Notes: generated by a model not told the origin, from the sequence alone. 64,000 nucleotides of DNA from Pantoea endophytica (GCF_002858935.1 NZ_PJRT01000029.1:62001-126000), one strand, 5' to 3'; shown: positions 19,144 through 29,859, numbered from the stretch's first letter. Numbers and translations are program-made.

Positions 19144-20076
19144 GTGGACAAGATATTCGTCGATGAGGCAGTGAATGAACTGCACACCATTCAGGACATG
19201 CTGCGCTGGGCTGTCAGCCGTTTTTCGGCGGCAGGCATTTGGTACGGCCACGGCACGGATAATCCCTGGGACGAAGCAGTCCAACTGGTTCTGCCAACGC
19301 TGTGGCTACCGCTGGATATTCCAGAAGATATGCGCAATGCGCGCCTGACTGCCAGCGAGCGTCATCGCATTGTTGAGCGCGTGATTCGCCGCGTCAACGA
19401 ACGCATTCCGGTGGCGTATCTCACCAACAAAGCCTGGTTCTGCGGCCACGAATTTTACGTTGATGAGCGCGTATTAGTGCCGCGTTCACCGATTGGTGAA
19501 CTGATTGAGAACCGCTTTGCCGGTTTGATCAGCGATTCGCCTCATCACATTCTGGATATGTGTACCGGCAGCGGCTGCATCGCCATTGCCTGCGCTTACG
19601 CCTTCCCGGAAGCGGAAGTGGATGCAGTCGATATCTCCACCGATGCACTGGCTGTCGCCGAGCAGAACATTGAAGAGCACGGCCTGCTGAACCACGTCAC
19701 GCCAATCCGCGCCGATCTGTTCCGCAACTTGCCGCAGGTGAAATACGATCTGATCGTCACCAATCCGCCGTACGTGGATGCGGAAGATATGGACGATCTG
19801 CCGAACGAATATCGCCACGAGCCGGAACTGGGTCTGGCGGCGGGCAGCGACGGCCTGAAACTGGTGCGTCGCATTCTGGCCTGTGCGCCGGATTACCTCG
19901 CCGAACAAGGCGTGCTGATTTGCGAAGTGGGTAACAGCATGGTGCACATGATCGATCAGTATCCAGACGTGCCGTTTACCTGGCTGGAGTTTGATAACGG
20001 CGGTGACGGCGTGTTTATGCTGACGCGCGAGCAAATCGTGGCGGCACAGCATCACTTCTCATTTTACAAAGACTAA
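19144..20076 (+). CDS. prmB: 50S ribosomal protein L3 N5-glutamine methyltransferase PrmB
   Basis: The 310-residue SAM-dependent methyltransferase modifies a glutamine in ribosomal protein L3. The SAM-binding motif is [12 protein letters not shown] (about residues 137-148) and the catalytic motif NPPY is at 207-210. Translation starts at a GTG (19144) after GCGGAGGG; protein similarity to E. coli PrmB starts exactly there ([13 protein letters not shown]), so the longer frame from 19054 is not used. Confidence 0.96.
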   Translation: MDKIFVDEAVNELHTIQDMLRWAVSRFSAAGIWYGHGTDNPWDEAVQLVLPTLWLPLDIPEDMRNARLTASERHRIVERVIRRVNERIPVAYLTNKAWFCGHEFYVDERVLVPRSPIGELIENRFAGLISDSPHHILDMCTGSGCIAIACAYAFPEAEVDAVDISTDALAVAEQNIEEHGLLNHVTPIRADLFRNLPQVKYDLIVTNPPYVDAEDMDDLPNEYRHEPELGLAAGSDGLKLVRRILACAPDYLAEQGVLICEVGNSMVHMIDQYPDVPFTWLEFDNGGDGVFMLTREQIVAAQHHFSFYKD

Positions 20077-20122
20077 ATAAGAGGGCGAGCGCTCGCCCGC
20101 AACATCGCAACAAGGAACCAGC

Positions 20123-21208
20123 ATGGCCGGAAACAGCATCGGACAAGTTTTTCGCGTAACCACTTTTGGCGAGTCGCATGGTATTGCGCTGGGCTGCATC
20201 GTTGACGGTGTGCCACCCGGCATTCCGCTGACGGAAGCCGACATCCAGCACGATCTCGATCGTCGTCGTCCTGGCACTTCGCGCTATACCACGCAGCGCC
20301 GCGAGCCGGATCAGGTGAAAATTTTGTCTGGCGTGTTTGAGGGCGTGACGACGGGAACCTCAATCGGTTTGCTGATTGAGAACACCGACCAGCGTTCACA
20401 GGATTACGGCACCATCAAAGATCTGTTCCGTCCTGGCCATGCCGATTATACCTACGAGCAGAAATACGGCCTGCGCGACTACCGTGGCGGCGGCCGCTCT
20501 TCGGCGCGTGAAACCGCGATGCGCGTGGCAGCAGGGGCGATTGCCAAGAAATATCTGCAGATGAAGCACGGCATCGTGGTGCGCGGCTATCTGGCGCAGA
20601 TTGGCGATGTGGCCTGCGAGCTGAAAGACTGGAGCATCGTGGAAGAGAACCCGTTCTTCTGCCCGGATGCCTCTAAACTGGAAGCGCTGGATGAGCTGAT
20701 GCGCGGCCTGAAAAAAGAGGGTGACTCTATCGGCGCCAAAGTTACCGTGCTGGCAGAGAACGTGCCGCCGGGCCTGGGCGAGCCGGTATTTGATCGTCTG
20801 GATGCGGATTTAGCGCATGCGCTGATGAGCATCAACGCGGTGAAAGGCGTGGAGATCGGTGACGGTTTTGCGGTGATCAATCAGCGCGGCAGTCAACATC
20901 GCGATGAGATCCGTGCCAACGGTTTCCAGAGCAATCACGCGGGCGGCATTCTGGGCGGCATCAGCAGCGGCCAAACCATTAGCGCCAATCTGGCGATGAA
21001 ACCGACCTCCAGCATCACCGTGCCAGGCAACACCATCACCCGCGAGGGTGAAGAAGTCGAGATGATCACCAAAGGTCGTCACGATCCCTGCGTCGGCATT
21101 CGCGCCGTGCCGATTGCCGAAGCGATGATGGCGATTGTGTTGATGGATCACCTGCTGCGCCAGCGTGCGCAAAACGGTGACGTCAACAGCAGCGTTCCGC
21201 GCTGGTAA
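20123..21208 (+). CDS. aroC: chorismate synthase
   Basis: The 361-residue FMN-dependent enzyme converts 5-enolpyruvylshikimate 3-phosphate to chorismate, the last shikimate-pathway step. Family signatures visible are GESHG near the N-terminus (about 13-17), [14 protein letters not shown], and [12 protein letters not shown]. Length equals the E. coli protein. AACAAGGA precedes the ATG; mepA follows after 5 bp. Confidence 0.97.
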   Translation: MAGNSIGQVFRVTTFGESHGIALGCIVDGVPPGIPLTEADIQHDLDRRRPGTSRYTTQRREPDQVKILSGVFEGVTTGTSIGLLIENTDQRSQDYGTIKDLFRPGHADYTYEQKYGLRDYRGGGRSSARETAMRVAAGAIAKKYLQMKHGIVVRGYLAQIGDVACELKDWSIVEENPFFCPDASKLEALDELMRGLKKEGDSIGAKVTVLAENVPPGLGEPVFDRLDADLAHALMSINAVKGVEIGDGFAVINQRGSQHRDEIRANGFQSNHAGGILGGISSGQTISANLAMKPTSSITVPGNTITREGEEVEMITKGRHDPCVGIRAVPIAEAMMAIVLMDHLLRQRAQNGDVNSSVPRW

Positions 21209-21213
21209 GCCCG

Positions 21214-22041
21214 ATGATGCGCCGTATGCTCATTATCTGTGCCGCGCTGCTATGCAGTGCGGCCGCCGTTGCCGCCACGCCGTGGCAGCAAATTCATCAG
21301 CCGATTGCCGGCAGCCCGCAGTCGATTGGCGGCTTCGCCAACGGCTGTATTGTGGGTGCGCAGCAGTTGCCGCTTAACTCACCCAATTATCAGGTGATGC
21401 GCCAGGATCAGCGCCGCTATTTCGGCCATCCCGATCTGATCGCCTTTATTCAGCGTCTCAGCACCCAGGTTCATCAGCTTCAGCTGGGACAAGTGCTGAT
21501 TGGCGATATGGGCATGGCGGCGGGTGGACGTTTTAGCAGCGGCCACGCCAGCCATCAAACGGGTTTAGACGTCGATATCTGGCTGCAGCTGCCGAAAACC
21601 CGCTGGACGGCGCAGCAATTGCTCAAGCCGCAGCCGCTCGATCTGGTTTCTGCCGATGATAAACAGGTGATTGCGCGTCACTGGCAGCCGCAAATCGATA
21701 GCCTGATTAAACTGGCGGCGAAAGATGATGAAGTGACGCGTATCTTCGTCAATCCGGCAATCAAAAGGCAGCTTTGCGCCGATGCTGGCAGCGATCGCGC
21801 GTGGTTGAATAAAGTGCGTCCGTGGTTTGCCCATCGCGCGCACATGCACGTGCGTCTGCGATGCCCGGCGGGGAGCCTTGAATGTGAAGACCAGGCACCT
21901 CAACCGGCCGGCGATGGCTGTGGCGCTGAGCTGGACAGCTGGTTCCTGCCGAAAAAACCAGGCAGCACGCCGCCGGTGAAGAAAACGCCGCCGCCATTGC
22001 CGCCGTCTTGCCAGGCTTTACTTGATAAGCATCTTCTGTAG
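21214..22041 (+). CDS. mepA: penicillin-insensitive murein endopeptidase MepA
   Basis: The 275-residue periplasmic zinc LAS-type peptidase cleaves D-Ala-meso-DAP crosslinks. It has a signal peptide ending near AVAA, zinc-site block [14 protein letters not shown] (about residues 110-123) and the second site [11 protein letters not shown]. The C-terminus is proline-rich, then PPSCQALLD. Two ATGs in a row begin the frame; the first gives 275 residues. Only 5 bp after aroC, so translationally coupled. Confidence 0.95.
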   Translation: MMRRMLIICAALLCSAAAVAATPWQQIHQPIAGSPQSIGGFANGCIVGAQQLPLNSPNYQVMRQDQRRYFGHPDLIAFIQRLSTQVHQLQLGQVLIGDMGMAAGGRFSSGHASHQTGLDVDIWLQLPKTRWTAQQLLKPQPLDLVSADDKQVIARHWQPQIDSLIKLAAKDDEVTRIFVNPAIKRQLCADAGSDRAWLNKVRPWFAHRAHMHVRLRCPAGSLECEDQAPQPAGDGCGAELDSWFLPKKPGSTPPVKKTPPPLPPSCQALLDKHLL

Positions 22042-22049
22042 GTATTTCA

Positions 22050-22847
22050 ATGGATTGGTTCGTTGTCAGCCCACTCATCCTTTGTGTGCTGTTTTTTGTG
22101 GCAGTGCTGGCGGCGTTTATCGATTCGATCGCTGGCGGCGGCGGCCTGCTTACCGTGCCGTCTTTGCTGGCTGCCGGGCTGTCGCCTGCACAGGCGTTAG
22201 CCACCAATAAGCTGCAATCGGTCGGCGGATCGTTCTCCGCCAGCCTCTATTTCATCCGACGTGGTGCGGTGAATCTGAGCGAGCAGTGGCTGAATATCGC
22301 CATGACCTTCCTCGGCGCGATTGCTGGCACCATTCTGATTCAGCACTTACAAGCGGATGTACTGCGCCAAATCTTACCGCTGCTGCTGATCTGCATCGGT
22401 TTGTGGTTCCTGCTGATGCCGCGTTTGGGCGAAGCCGATCGCGAACGTCGTCTGCACGGTTTGCCCTATGCGCTGGTAGGCGGCGGCTGCGTCGGCTTTT
22501 ACGACGGCTTCTTTGGTCCCGGCGCCGGCTCGTTCTATGCGCTGGCCTTTGTTACGCTGTGTGGCTTCAATCTGGCGAAAGCCACCGCCCACGCCAAAAT
22601 CCTAAATTTCACCTCGAATTTTGGCAGTTTGCTGTTCTTTATGTTCGGCGGAAAAGTGGTGTGGGGCACCGGCGCGATTATGTTGCTCGGCGCCTTTATC
22701 GGCGCGCGCCTCGGCGCCAGGCTGGTATTGAGCCGTGGTCAGAAACTGATTCGCCCCATGGTAGTGATCGTTTCTGCGGTAATGAGCGCTAAATTGTTAT
22801 GGGACAGTCATGGCGCAGAACTGATGGCCTGGCTGGCCACGCTGTAA
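22050..22847 (+). CDS. yfcA: TSUP-family membrane transporter YfcA
   Basis: The 265-residue protein with about eight membrane helices belongs to the TauE/SafE (TSUP) family of anion and sulfonate exporters. Family motifs are IDSIAGGGGLLTVPSLL near the N-terminus and the repeated YDGFFGPGAGSF in the second half. The substrate is unknown. It follows mepA by 8 bp, as in E. coli. Confidence 0.93.
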   Translation: MDWFVVSPLILCVLFFVAVLAAFIDSIAGGGGLLTVPSLLAAGLSPAQALATNKLQSVGGSFSASLYFIRRGAVNLSEQWLNIAMTFLGAIAGTILIQHLQADVLRQILPLLLICIGLWFLLMPRLGEADRERRLHGLPYALVGGGCVGFYDGFFGPGAGSFYALAFVTLCGFNLAKATAHAKILNFTSNFGSLLFFMFGGKVVWGTGAIMLLGAFIGARLGARLVLSRGQKLIRPMVVIVSAVMSAKLLWDSHGAELMAWLATL

Positions 22848-22863
22848 TCCAACACTCGTCAAG

Positions 22864-22900
22864 ACCGGCTGCCAATGCGACAATGGCGCCGGTTTTTTTT
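22864..22900 (+). terminator. strong rho-independent terminator between yfcA and epmC
   Basis: ACCGGC (22864-22869) pairs with GCCGGT (22888-22893), extended inward by GCCA / TGGC with one bulged T, and is followed by eight T residues (22893-22900). It ends 13 bp before the epmC start codon, an unusual placement. Confidence 0.85.
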
Positions 22901-22913
22901 AAGATTAAAAATT

Positions 22914-23459
22914 ATGAGTACAACACACCATTACGATCAGCTGATTACCATCTTTGATGGCTGTTTCGTTGACGATTTTCAGACCCGTCTAATTAAAGGC
23001 GACGACGAACCTATTTATCTTCCAGCGGATGAAACCTCACCGTGGAATCGCGTGGTGTTCGCGCACGGCTACTACGCCAGCGGACTGCATGAAATTTCCC
23101 ACTGGTGCATTGCCGGTGAAGCGCGCCGCAAGCTGGTGGATTTTGGTTATTGGTATTGTCCGGACGGACGCGATGCGCAAACGCAGAGCCAGTTCGAATC
23201 GGTTGAGGTAAAACCGCAGGCGCTGGAGTGGTTATTCTGCGTGGCGGCGGGCTTTCCCTTCAACGTAAGTTGTGACAATCTCGAAGGCGATTGTGAGCCA
23301 GATCGCATAGCGTTTCAGCGCAAAGTGCATGCACAGGTGATGACGTATCTGCAGCAGGGCATTCCGGCACGACCAGCTCGCTTCATCGATGCACTGACGA
23401 ATTATTACGGCACGCCGCCACTGACGGCGGCACAATTCCCCTGGCCGGAAGATCTGTAA
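22914..23459 (+). CDS. epmC: elongation factor P hydroxylase EpmC
   Basis: The 181-residue enzyme hydroxylates the beta-lysylated lysine of elongation factor P. The putative metal-binding HEISH motif is at residues 59-63 (HEISHWCIAGEARRKLVD), followed by DFGYWYCPDGRDAQTQSQFE, all near-identical to E. coli YfcM. The ATG at 22914 matches the E. coli start but lacks a clear ribosome site (TTTAAGATTAAAAATT) and directly follows a terminator hairpin. Confidence 0.94.
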   Translation: MSTTHHYDQLITIFDGCFVDDFQTRLIKGDDEPIYLPADETSPWNRVVFAHGYYASGLHEISHWCIAGEARRKLVDFGYWYCPDGRDAQTQSQFESVEVKPQALEWLFCVAAGFPFNVSCDNLEGDCEPDRIAFQRKVHAQVMTYLQQGIPARPARFIDALTNYYGTPPLTAAQFPWPEDL

Positions 23460-23489
23460 TCCGCGAAGGTTATAAGAAGAGAGGAAGAG

Positions 23490-23771
23490 ATGATCGTAGA
23501 ATTTGAAACCCGCATTCTGGCCCTGATTGATGACATGGTCGATCACGCCAGCGATGACGAGCTGTTTGCAGGCGGCTATCTGCGTGGTCATCTGACCCTG
23601 GCAGTGGCGGAGATAGAGCTGAGCGGTGAACACACGCCGGAAGCGCTGCAAACTCACGTCACCAACAGCCTGCAAAAAGCCATTGCTGCTGGCGAACTGT
23701 CGCCACGCGATCAGGCGCTGGTCACCGGCATGTGGGACAATCTGTTCCTGCAGGCACGTCAAACCGCTTAA
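23490..23771 (+). CDS. yfcL: YfcL family protein
   Basis: This 93-residue soluble acidic protein carries the family blocks [20 protein letters not shown] and [19 protein letters not shown]. The function is unknown. It follows epmC by 30 bp with AAGAGAGGAAG as ribosome site and probably shares its transcript. Confidence 0.93.
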   Translation: MIVEFETRILALIDDMVDHASDDELFAGGYLRGHLTLAVAEIELSGEHTPEALQTHVTNSLQKAIAAGELSPRDQALVTGMWDNLFLQARQTA

Positions 23772-23776
23772 CGTCT

Positions 23777-23796
23777 CGGGGCGATCGCTCGCCCCG
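23777..23796. terminator. hairpin between yfcL and mnmC
   Basis: A perfect 8-bp stem CGGGGCGA / TCGCCCCG with loop TCGC sits between the convergent genes. There is no T run on either strand, so it may protect 3' ends rather than terminate by itself. Confidence 0.5.
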
Positions 23797-23800
23797 CAGA

Positions 23801-25813
23801 TTATCGACCCGCTTTTTTACCCTTCAGCAGTTTTCGCACCCAATAGCGATTCGGACTCATCGCCGCCAGCGTGGCTGCATCCAGCAGCTGCGGTTCGCCG
23901 CTCATCTGCGCCGCCAGCACTTCGGCCGCCAGCGGTGCGCTGCACAAACCACGCGAACCTAATGCGCCCAACACAAACAAACCGTTATGCACCGGCGCAT
24001 CGGCTACGCTTGCACCACGCGCACGCTGTTCTGGCAGATCGGCGTATTGCGTGAGTGTCGCTTCATAATCTGGCGCGCTGCCGCTCATCGGCAGATGATC
24101 GCGCGTGGCACAGCGCACGCCGTTGCGCGCCTGGTTATCGGACACATCAACCTGTTGCGGCCATTGGCTCTGCGGCAGACAGTTAATCAGCCGTTGGCGA
24201 TTCTCCTGCTGATCGTCGGCGCGGAAATCCGTGGCGGTATCGCCGCGATGATAGCTGGCGCCGATGCAATGGGTGGCGAAGTTCGGGCTGACCGGCGTGA
24301 GATAGCCGTCGTAACACAGCACGGTGCGCAGCGCGCCCAACGACGGATTAGTCGGCGCGTGGCTCACTTGTCCCGCCACCGCGTACACCGGCAGCGTTTT
24401 ACTGTGCTCAAGTTCCAGCAACGCGTGACCATTCGCCAGCACCACTTGGGAATGCTGCACCGGCGGCTGCTCATCAAAGTGCAGCGTCCAGCGATCTTCA
24501 TCGCGCGTTAATTGCGTGACGCGATGCAGCCAGTGCAGGCGTAATCCCCGCGATTGCGCGTACTCCAGCAGATTGCTGGTCAGTTGTGCAGGTGACAGCC
24601 AGCCACCTTGCGGATAAAAAATCCCGCCAACATCAAGTTCAACGCCCGCCAGCTGTTGCGCTTCTTCTTTATTAACGCCGTACGCGATGCCATGCGGCAA
24701 TGCCATGTTGAGCATCTGCGCAATTTTCTCCGCGCTTTTATCATCCCAGCCCAGCTGCAACACGCCGCTCCAGTCATGCTCAAACTCCACTGGCAGCCGA
24801 TCGTACAGACGTCGGGCAAAACCAAAAGCCGCCGGGAAGAAGGTGGCCAGCGCGGGATCATGTTGATTCAGCAGCGGATAGAGCGCGCCCTGACGATTGC
24901 CGGATGCGCCCAGCGCGGGCGCGTCATCGGCGCAGTAGAGCGTTACGCGCCAACCGCGTCGCAGCAGCGCGAGCGCCAATACTGCGCTGGCGATGCCGCC
25001 GCCAATCAGCGCCACTTCATTGCTGCCTGCCGGCGGGCGCGCATACCACGGCTGGCTGTGCGGCAATGCAGCGGCTTGCTCCAGCACGCCGACCAGCATT
25101 TCACGCTTGTGACCAAAGCCTTTGCGCTTCTGCATATTGAAACCGGCGTCCTGCAACCCGCGTCGCACAAACCCCGACGCGGTAAAAGTCGCCAGCGTGC
25201 CGCCCGGCCGGGCGAGGCGCGCCATCGCGGCGAACAGATCTGGCGTCCACATCTCAGGGTTTTTTGCCGGCGCGAAGCCATCAAGGAACCACGCATCCAC
25301 CTGACGATTGAGGCTGTCATCAAAGGTGTGAATTAACGCGTTAATATCACCAAGCCAGAGGTCCAGCGTGACTTCGCCGCCGTTAAACAGCAGGCGCTGA
25401 CAACCCGGCAACGCCTGCGGCCACTGCTGTTGCAGCTGTTCGGCCCACGGCTTTAGCTCCGGCCAATGGGCATGCGCAGCCACCAGATCGGCGTGCGTCA
25501 GCGGGAATTTCTCGCAGCTGATGAAGTGCAGACGCTGCAAAGTGGCGTTGGGTTGCTCATTGCGGAAGCGATCGAAGGCTTGCCACAGTGTAAGAAAGTT
25601 CAGACCAGTCCCAAAACCGCTTTCGGCGACAATAAATAAATCGCGTGAATGTTCAGCAAAACGGTGCGGAATATGGTTGCCATCAAGGAACACATAGCGC
25701 GTTTCCTCCAGTCCATTATCGTTGGAGAAATAGACGTCGCCGAACGCTCGGGACACAGGTGTACCCTGTTCATTCCAGTTTATTTGGGCGTGTTCAACCG
25801 GGGTTAATTTCAC
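23801..25813 (-). CDS. mnmC: bifunctional tRNA (mnm5s2U34) methyltransferase / FAD-dependent demodification enzyme MnmC
   Basis: The 670-residue fusion has an N-terminal SAM methyltransferase (about 1-245; [19 protein letters not shown], later [17 protein letters not shown]) and a C-terminal FAD oxidoreductase (about 265-670; dinucleotide motif IGGGIAS). It converts cmnm5(s2)U34 to nm5 and then mnm5. E. coli MnmC is 668 residues. Divergent from fabB. Confidence 0.96.
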   Translation of the reverse strand: MKLTPVEHAQINWNEQGTPVSRAFGDVYFSNDNGLEETRYVFLDGNHIPHRFAEHSRDLFIVAESGFGTGLNFLTLWQAFDRFRNEQPNATLQRLHFISCEKFPLTHADLVAAHAHWPELKPWAEQLQQQWPQALPGCQRLLFNGGEVTLDLWLGDINALIHTFDDSLNRQVDAWFLDGFAPAKNPEMWTPDLFAAMARLARPGGTLATFTASGFVRRGLQDAGFNMQKRKGFGHKREMLVGVLEQAAALPHSQPWYARPPAGSNEVALIGGGIASAVLALALLRRGWRVTLYCADDAPALGASGNRQGALYPLLNQHDPALATFFPAAFGFARRLYDRLPVEFEHDWSGVLQLGWDDKSAEKIAQMLNMALPHGIAYGVNKEEAQQLAGVELDVGGIFYPQGGWLSPAQLTSNLLEYAQSRGLRLHWLHRVTQLTRDEDRWTLHFDEQPPVQHSQVVLANGHALLELEHSKTLPVYAVAGQVSHAPTNPSLGALRTVLCYDGYLTPVSPNFATHCIGASYHRGDTATDFRADDQQENRQRLINCLPQSQWPQQVDVSDNQARNGVRCATRDHLPMSGSAPDYEATLTQYADLPEQRARGASVADAPVHNGLFVLGALGSRGLCSAPLAAEVLAAQMSGEPQLLDAATLAAMSPNRYWVRKLLKGKKAGR

Positions 25814-25889
25814 GGGAAAGGCTCATATTTCAGGCAGTGGCGCGAGTTTAGCGATAGACGTCACATGACGCAAATTTACAAAGGGAAAT

Positions 25890-25930
25890 GGCTGATCGGA
25901 CTTGTTCGGCTTACAACTGTACGCTAGAGT
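25890..25930 (+). promoter_or_regulatory. fabB promoter with overlapping FadR and FabR operators
   Basis: -35 TTGTTC (25902-25907) and -10 TAGAGT (25925-25930) are 17 bp apart. The FadR-type site GGCTGATCGGACTTGTT (25890-25906) matches the consensus at 13 of 17 and overlaps the -35, where FadR acts as an activator in E. coli. The FabR palindrome GGCTTACAACTGTACGCT (25908-25925) fills the spacer. The arrangement is the same as at E. coli fabB. Confidence 0.85.
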
Positions 25931-25966
25931 GCACCACATCCAAATATGTGGAACGAGGATTATTGA

Positions 25967-27187
25967 ATGAAACGTGCAGTGATTACTGGCCTGGGTATTG
26001 TTTCCAGCATTGGTAATAACCAGCAAGAAGTGCTGGCTTCTCTGCGTGAAGGCCGTTCCGGTATTACTTTCTCTGAAGAGATGAGAGATGCCGGTATGCG
26101 CAGCCACGTATGGGGCAACGTCAAACTGGATACCAACGGGCTCATCGATCGCAAAATCGTGCGTTTTATGAGTGATGCCTCTATTTATGCCTACCTTTCA
26201 ATGGCCGAAGCGATCAAAGACTCTGGCCTGACTGACGAACAGTATCAGCAAAACCCACGTGTGGGTTTGATTGCCGGTTCTGGCGGCGGTTCTCCGCGTT
26301 ATCAGGTATTTGGTGCTGACGCCATGCGTAGCCCACGCGGCCTGAAAGCGGTCGGTCCTTATGTGGTGACCAAGGCGATGGGTTCAGGCGTTTCTGCTTG
26401 CCTGGCAACCCCGTTCAAAATTCACGGCGTGAACTACTCCATCAGTTCAGCCTGTGCTACTTCTGCACACTGCATCGGTAACGCGGTTGAGCAGATTCAG
26501 CTGGGTAAACAGGACATTGTGTTTGCTGGCGGCGGTGAAGAGCTGAGCTGGGAAATGGCCTGTGAGTTCGATGCGATGGGCGCACTGTCGACCAAATACA
26601 ACGAAACGCCAGAAAAAGCCTCACGTACTTACGATGCCAACCGTGACGGCTTCGTTATCGCTGGCGGCGGCGGTATGGTGGTGGTTGAAGAGCTGGAGCA
26701 CGCTCTGGCACGTGGTGCACACATTTATGCTGAGATCGTGGGCTACGGCGCAACCTCAGATGGCGCAGACATGGTAGCTCCTTCAGGCGAAGGCGCAGTG
26801 CGCTGCATGAAGATGGCGATGCAAGGTCTGGATACCCCAATCGATTACCTCAATACCCACGGCACTTCTACGCCGGTTGGTGATGTGAAAGAGCTGGGTG
26901 CGATTCGCGAAGTGTTCGGCGATAACTGCCCATCACTGTCTGCTACCAAAGCCATGACCGGTCATTCACTGGGTGCGGCGGGCGTGCAGGAAGCGATCTA
27001 CACTTTGCTGATGCTGGAGCACGGTTTCATCGCGCCAAGCATCAACGTGGAAGAGCTGGATGAAGCGGGCAAAGGTCTGAACATCGTGACCAAACCGACT
27101 GATAAAGCGCTGACCACCGTGATGTCGAACAGCTTTGGCTTCGGCGGGACTAACGCCACTCTGACCATGCGTAAGTATCATGCGTAA
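25967..27187 (+). CDS. fabB: 3-oxoacyl-[acyl-carrier-protein] synthase I (KAS I)
   Basis: The 406-residue condensing enzyme is needed for elongation of unsaturated fatty acids. The catalytic triad is intact: Cys163 in [11 protein letters not shown], His298 in [10 protein letters not shown] and His333 in [11 protein letters not shown]. Length equals E. coli FabB. ACGAGGA precedes the ATG. Codon choice is more biased than in neighbours, as expected for high expression. A terminator follows. Confidence 0.97.
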   Translation: MKRAVITGLGIVSSIGNNQQEVLASLREGRSGITFSEEMRDAGMRSHVWGNVKLDTNGLIDRKIVRFMSDASIYAYLSMAEAIKDSGLTDEQYQQNPRVGLIAGSGGGSPRYQVFGADAMRSPRGLKAVGPYVVTKAMGSGVSACLATPFKIHGVNYSISSACATSAHCIGNAVEQIQLGKQDIVFAGGGEELSWEMACEFDAMGALSTKYNETPEKASRTYDANRDGFVIAGGGGMVVVEELEHALARGAHIYAEIVGYGATSDGADMVAPSGEGAVRCMKMAMQGLDTPIDYLNTHGTSTPVGDVKELGAIREVFGDNCPSLSATKAMTGHSLGAAGVQEAIYTLLMLEHGFIAPSINVEELDEAGKGLNIVTKPTDKALTTVMSNSFGFGGTNATLTMRKYHA

Positions 27188-27249
27188 GTTGCCAGCATAA
27201 TCCCGTAGGATCGCCATTCATGGAGACCTGATTATGCTAGCAATATCAC

Positions 27250-27279
27250 AAGGGCCGGTTATCCGGCCCTTGTTGTTTT
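27250..27279 (+). terminator. fabB terminator
   Basis: The 9-bp stem AAGGGCCGG / CCGGCCCTT (27250-27271) with loop TTAT is followed by GTTGTTTTG. The remaining part of the 231-bp gap to yfcJ shows no other clear element. Confidence 0.85.
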
Positions 27280-27418
27280 GACATTCCACCTTCAGCTTGC
27301 CTACACTCCCACTCCATCCGAAACAAAATTATCGCTTTTAGCTTAGTGTGAACCAAATATCCCGTTTCTGTTTTGGCAGCAAGCGCGTGTCTGGTTATTA
27401 CAAGGAGTTCGACCCACC

Positions 27419-28600
27419 ATGACCACGACTGCTGACGCGCAAACGCAATCCGTTATGCCGCTGGCCTGCACCTCCTTTGCGGTATTCCTCACCTATCTGA
27501 CCGCTGGCCTCGCGCTACCGGTCATCCCGCTGTATGTCCATCATGAACTCGGCATGAGTAACCTGATGGTTGGCGTGGCGGTGGGGATTCAGTTCTTCGC
27601 CACGCTGTTGACGCGCAGCTTTGCCGGGCGTCGAGCCGATCAGCACGGTGCGAAACTCACCACGCAGCACGGCATGCTGGCCATCGCGCTGGTGGGCGTG
27701 GCGTATCTGGCGGCCGCGTTGTTACCGGTTTCTCCGTGGATGAAGTTTGGTTTGCTGGCGGTAGGGCGCTTGCTGTTAGGATTCGGCGAAAGCCTGCTGC
27801 TGACCGGCAATCTGACCTGGGGCATGGGATTGGTGGGCAGCAAACGCTCCGGATTAGTGATGTCATGGAACGGCATGGCGATTTATGGATCGCTGGCGGC
27901 TGGCGCACCGCTCGGCTTGCTGATCAATCAGCACGGCGGCTTTGCTGCTCTCGGTGCGGTTGCGCTGCTGTTGCCGCTGCTGTCGCTGGCGATAAATGGC
28001 TGGATCCGCAAAGTGCCGGTGGTGGGCGGCGAGCGGCCATCGCTGCTTAGCGTAGTGAAAACCATCTTTCAGCCGGGACTGGCGCTGGCGCTGCAGGGCA
28101 CCGGTTTTGCGGTGATCGGCACCTTTACGTCACTCTATTTTGCTGCGGAAAACTGGGGCAACGCCGGTTTTGCGCTGACCGCCTTCGGCTGTGCGTTTGT
28201 GCTGGTGCGCGTATTCTTTGGCGGCTTGCCGGATCGTCACGGCGGCGTAAAAGTAGCGATGATCTCTTTGCTGGTGGAAACCGCCGGTCTGCTGCTACTG
28301 GCGTTCGCCACTTCTGGCTGGATGGCGCTGATTGGCGCGGCTTTGACCGGCTGCGGCTGCTCGCTGATCTTCCCGGCGCTGGGCGTTGAAGTGATTAAAC
28401 GCGTATCGCCACAGATTCGCGGCACCGCGCTTGGCGGTTTCTCTGCATTTCAGGATATCGCGTACGGTGCCAGCGGCCCGTTGACCGGCTTACTGGCGAC
28501 GGCGCTGGGTTACGGCTCGGTCTATGTTGCGGGTGCCTGTTGTGCGGCGCTGGGCATTCTGGTTATCTGGAGGTTTGCGCGGGCTGCGACAACAGCGTAA
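27419..28600 (+). CDS. yfcJ: major facilitator superfamily transporter YfcJ
   Basis: The 393-residue protein has 12 predicted membrane helices and the MFS loop motif [14 protein letters not shown] between helices 2 and 3, repeated in weaker form ([10 protein letters not shown]) in the second half. It belongs to the YfcJ/YhhS group; the substrate is not known. ACAAGGAG precedes the ATG. Its position next to fabB and convergent to flk reproduces E. coli. Confidence 0.9.
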   Translation: MTTTADAQTQSVMPLACTSFAVFLTYLTAGLALPVIPLYVHHELGMSNLMVGVAVGIQFFATLLTRSFAGRRADQHGAKLTTQHGMLAIALVGVAYLAAALLPVSPWMKFGLLAVGRLLLGFGESLLLTGNLTWGMGLVGSKRSGLVMSWNGMAIYGSLAAGAPLGLLINQHGGFAALGAVALLLPLLSLAINGWIRKVPVVGGERPSLLSVVKTIFQPGLALALQGTGFAVIGTFTSLYFAAENWGNAGFALTAFGCAFVLVRVFFGGLPDRHGGVKVAMISLLVETAGLLLLAFATSGWMALIGAALTGCGCSLIFPALGVEVIKRVSPQIRGTALGGFSAFQDIAYGASGPLTGLLATALGYGSVYVAGACCAALGILVIWRFARAATTA

Positions 28601-28715
28601 CCAGCTTATCGCAGGCGCTGACAATCTCCCCGGGTGTCAGCGCCGCAAAGCCCAGTCGCTGGCTGACTGGCAGCTGGACGGCAATTCTCGCCACGCCCGC
28701 TGCCAACTGTGGCTG
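28563..28715 (-). pseudogene. possible C-terminal remnant of a MocR/PdxR-type aminotransferase-fold regulator
   Basis: Immediately after the flk stop, in the same frame, 50 codons are open to TAA at 28563-28565, overlapping the yfcJ 3' end by 38 bp. The block QRLGFAALTPGEIVSACDKL resembles the closing segment of fold-type I aminotransferase domains in MocR regulators (pattern RLGFAxLxPEEI...). There is no start codon or ribosome site. It may be the leftover tail of a lost gene, or a chance open frame; composition alone cannot decide. Confidence 0.3.
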
Positions 28716-29747
28716 CTAGATAAACAGCCACAGCAGGAAGATAAACAGGAAGATGCCGACAATCAGCGTTAACGCCGGGCGCTGCGCCAGCGGCTGCGGC
28801 AGCATCTGGATAAACGGCGACCAGATGGGCTGCGGCCGAATTTCGCTATCGGCCAGCGGCTGTTCGTGCAGTTTCTCGGCGCGGCGGCTAAACAGCAGAT
28901 TCAGCAGATCCTGCGTCTGCGCTGGCGTTAGCACGGTGGTCGGCAGCGCCTGGAAACGTTGCTGGCTGTAATCTTCCAGCAGTCGCTGCTCATCATGGGT
29001 TAACGGCTGGCGCAGCGAGGTTTCCAGCATCTGCAAGGTTGGCGCACTGTGCTGAGCCAGCGTCTGGCGCACCTGCAAATATTGCGTCAGCAGCGGGAAG
29101 TGGCGCGATGGAATCGGATCGCCACTTTTCAGATTCACCAGCTTCAGTGTATCGGCCAGCAGTTTCACCGGCGATTCACCGGTTTTCGCTGCAAGGCGCG
29201 TCACCTGCTGATTCAGCGACTGCTGTTCTGCCGGCAACAAGCTGCGATCGGAGACGCGCGTTTGCTGCGGCTGCGGGATCGCCATCTGACCGTTTTGCAA
29301 CATGGTCAGCACCTGACGCAGCTGGTCCTGCGACAACGCGCTCAACACCGTTTGGTTAAACTGCTGACGAATAAAATCGCTCACCGCCTGACGATTATTG
29401 CCCTGCGGCAATTTTTCCAGCAGCTGTTGCAGCAGCTGGCGCGTAGCAAGACTGTTTTGCACCTGGGTTAAGCGACCGTTAAGATGCTGCTCCGCCGCCG
29501 GAAAGTGGCGCGATTGCAGCTCCGCCTCACTCTTTACCCCGACTTCATGCCGCACGCCAGCCCAGAGTTCCGGCGCTTTCAGCGTACTTAAAGACATAAT
29601 GCGAACAATCAAACGTTCCAGCGTGGTGCGCTGGGCAGGAGAGAGCGGCTGCTCACCGGCTGGACCGCCAGGTCGCGTTGGGCCAGTGGCCTGAGATAAA
29701 GGGGAACGATCGCCCGCGGGCACACCGGGACCGCTGAGAGGTTGCAT
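28716..29747 (-). CDS. flk: flagella biosynthesis regulator Flk (RflH)
   Basis: The 343-residue protein has a hydrophilic Q/L-rich cytoplasmic body and a single C-terminal membrane helix (ALTLIVGIFLFIFLLWLF), the plan of Flk, which couples flagellar hook assembly to FlgM export and gene expression. Position between yfcJ and pdxB matches E. coli. AAGGA lies 8 bases before the ATG. The stop is TAG followed by CAGCCA and a further open frame of 50 codons. Confidence 0.88.
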   Translation of the reverse strand: MQPLSGPGVPAGDRSPLSQATGPTRPGGPAGEQPLSPAQRTTLERLIVRIMSLSTLKAPELWAGVRHEVGVKSEAELQSRHFPAAEQHLNGRLTQVQNSLATRQLLQQLLEKLPQGNNRQAVSDFIRQQFNQTVLSALSQDQLRQVLTMLQNGQMAIPQPQQTRVSDRSLLPAEQQSLNQQVTRLAAKTGESPVKLLADTLKLVNLKSGDPIPSRHFPLLTQYLQVRQTLAQHSAPTLQMLETSLRQPLTHDEQRLLEDYSQQRFQALPTTVLTPAQTQDLLNLLFSRRAEKLHEQPLADSEIRPQPIWSPFIQMLPQPLAQRPALTLIVGIFLFIFLLWLFI

Positions 29748-29807
29748 GGCGGAATCCTTGAAAACGGGTCAGATCCGGGTGCGCCGGAAAAAAGAGGCCA
29801 CATCATA

Positions 29808-29837
29808 GCAAAAGCCCCCAGGAAATCCACGGGGGCT
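29808..29837 (-). terminator. terminator of the second EamA exporter gene
   Basis: On the minus strand AGCCCCC and GGGGGCT pair around an 11-base loop and are followed by TTTTGCTATG. Confidence 0.8.
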
Positions 29838-29859
29838 GCGGCCTTTCCGGATAATAAAG

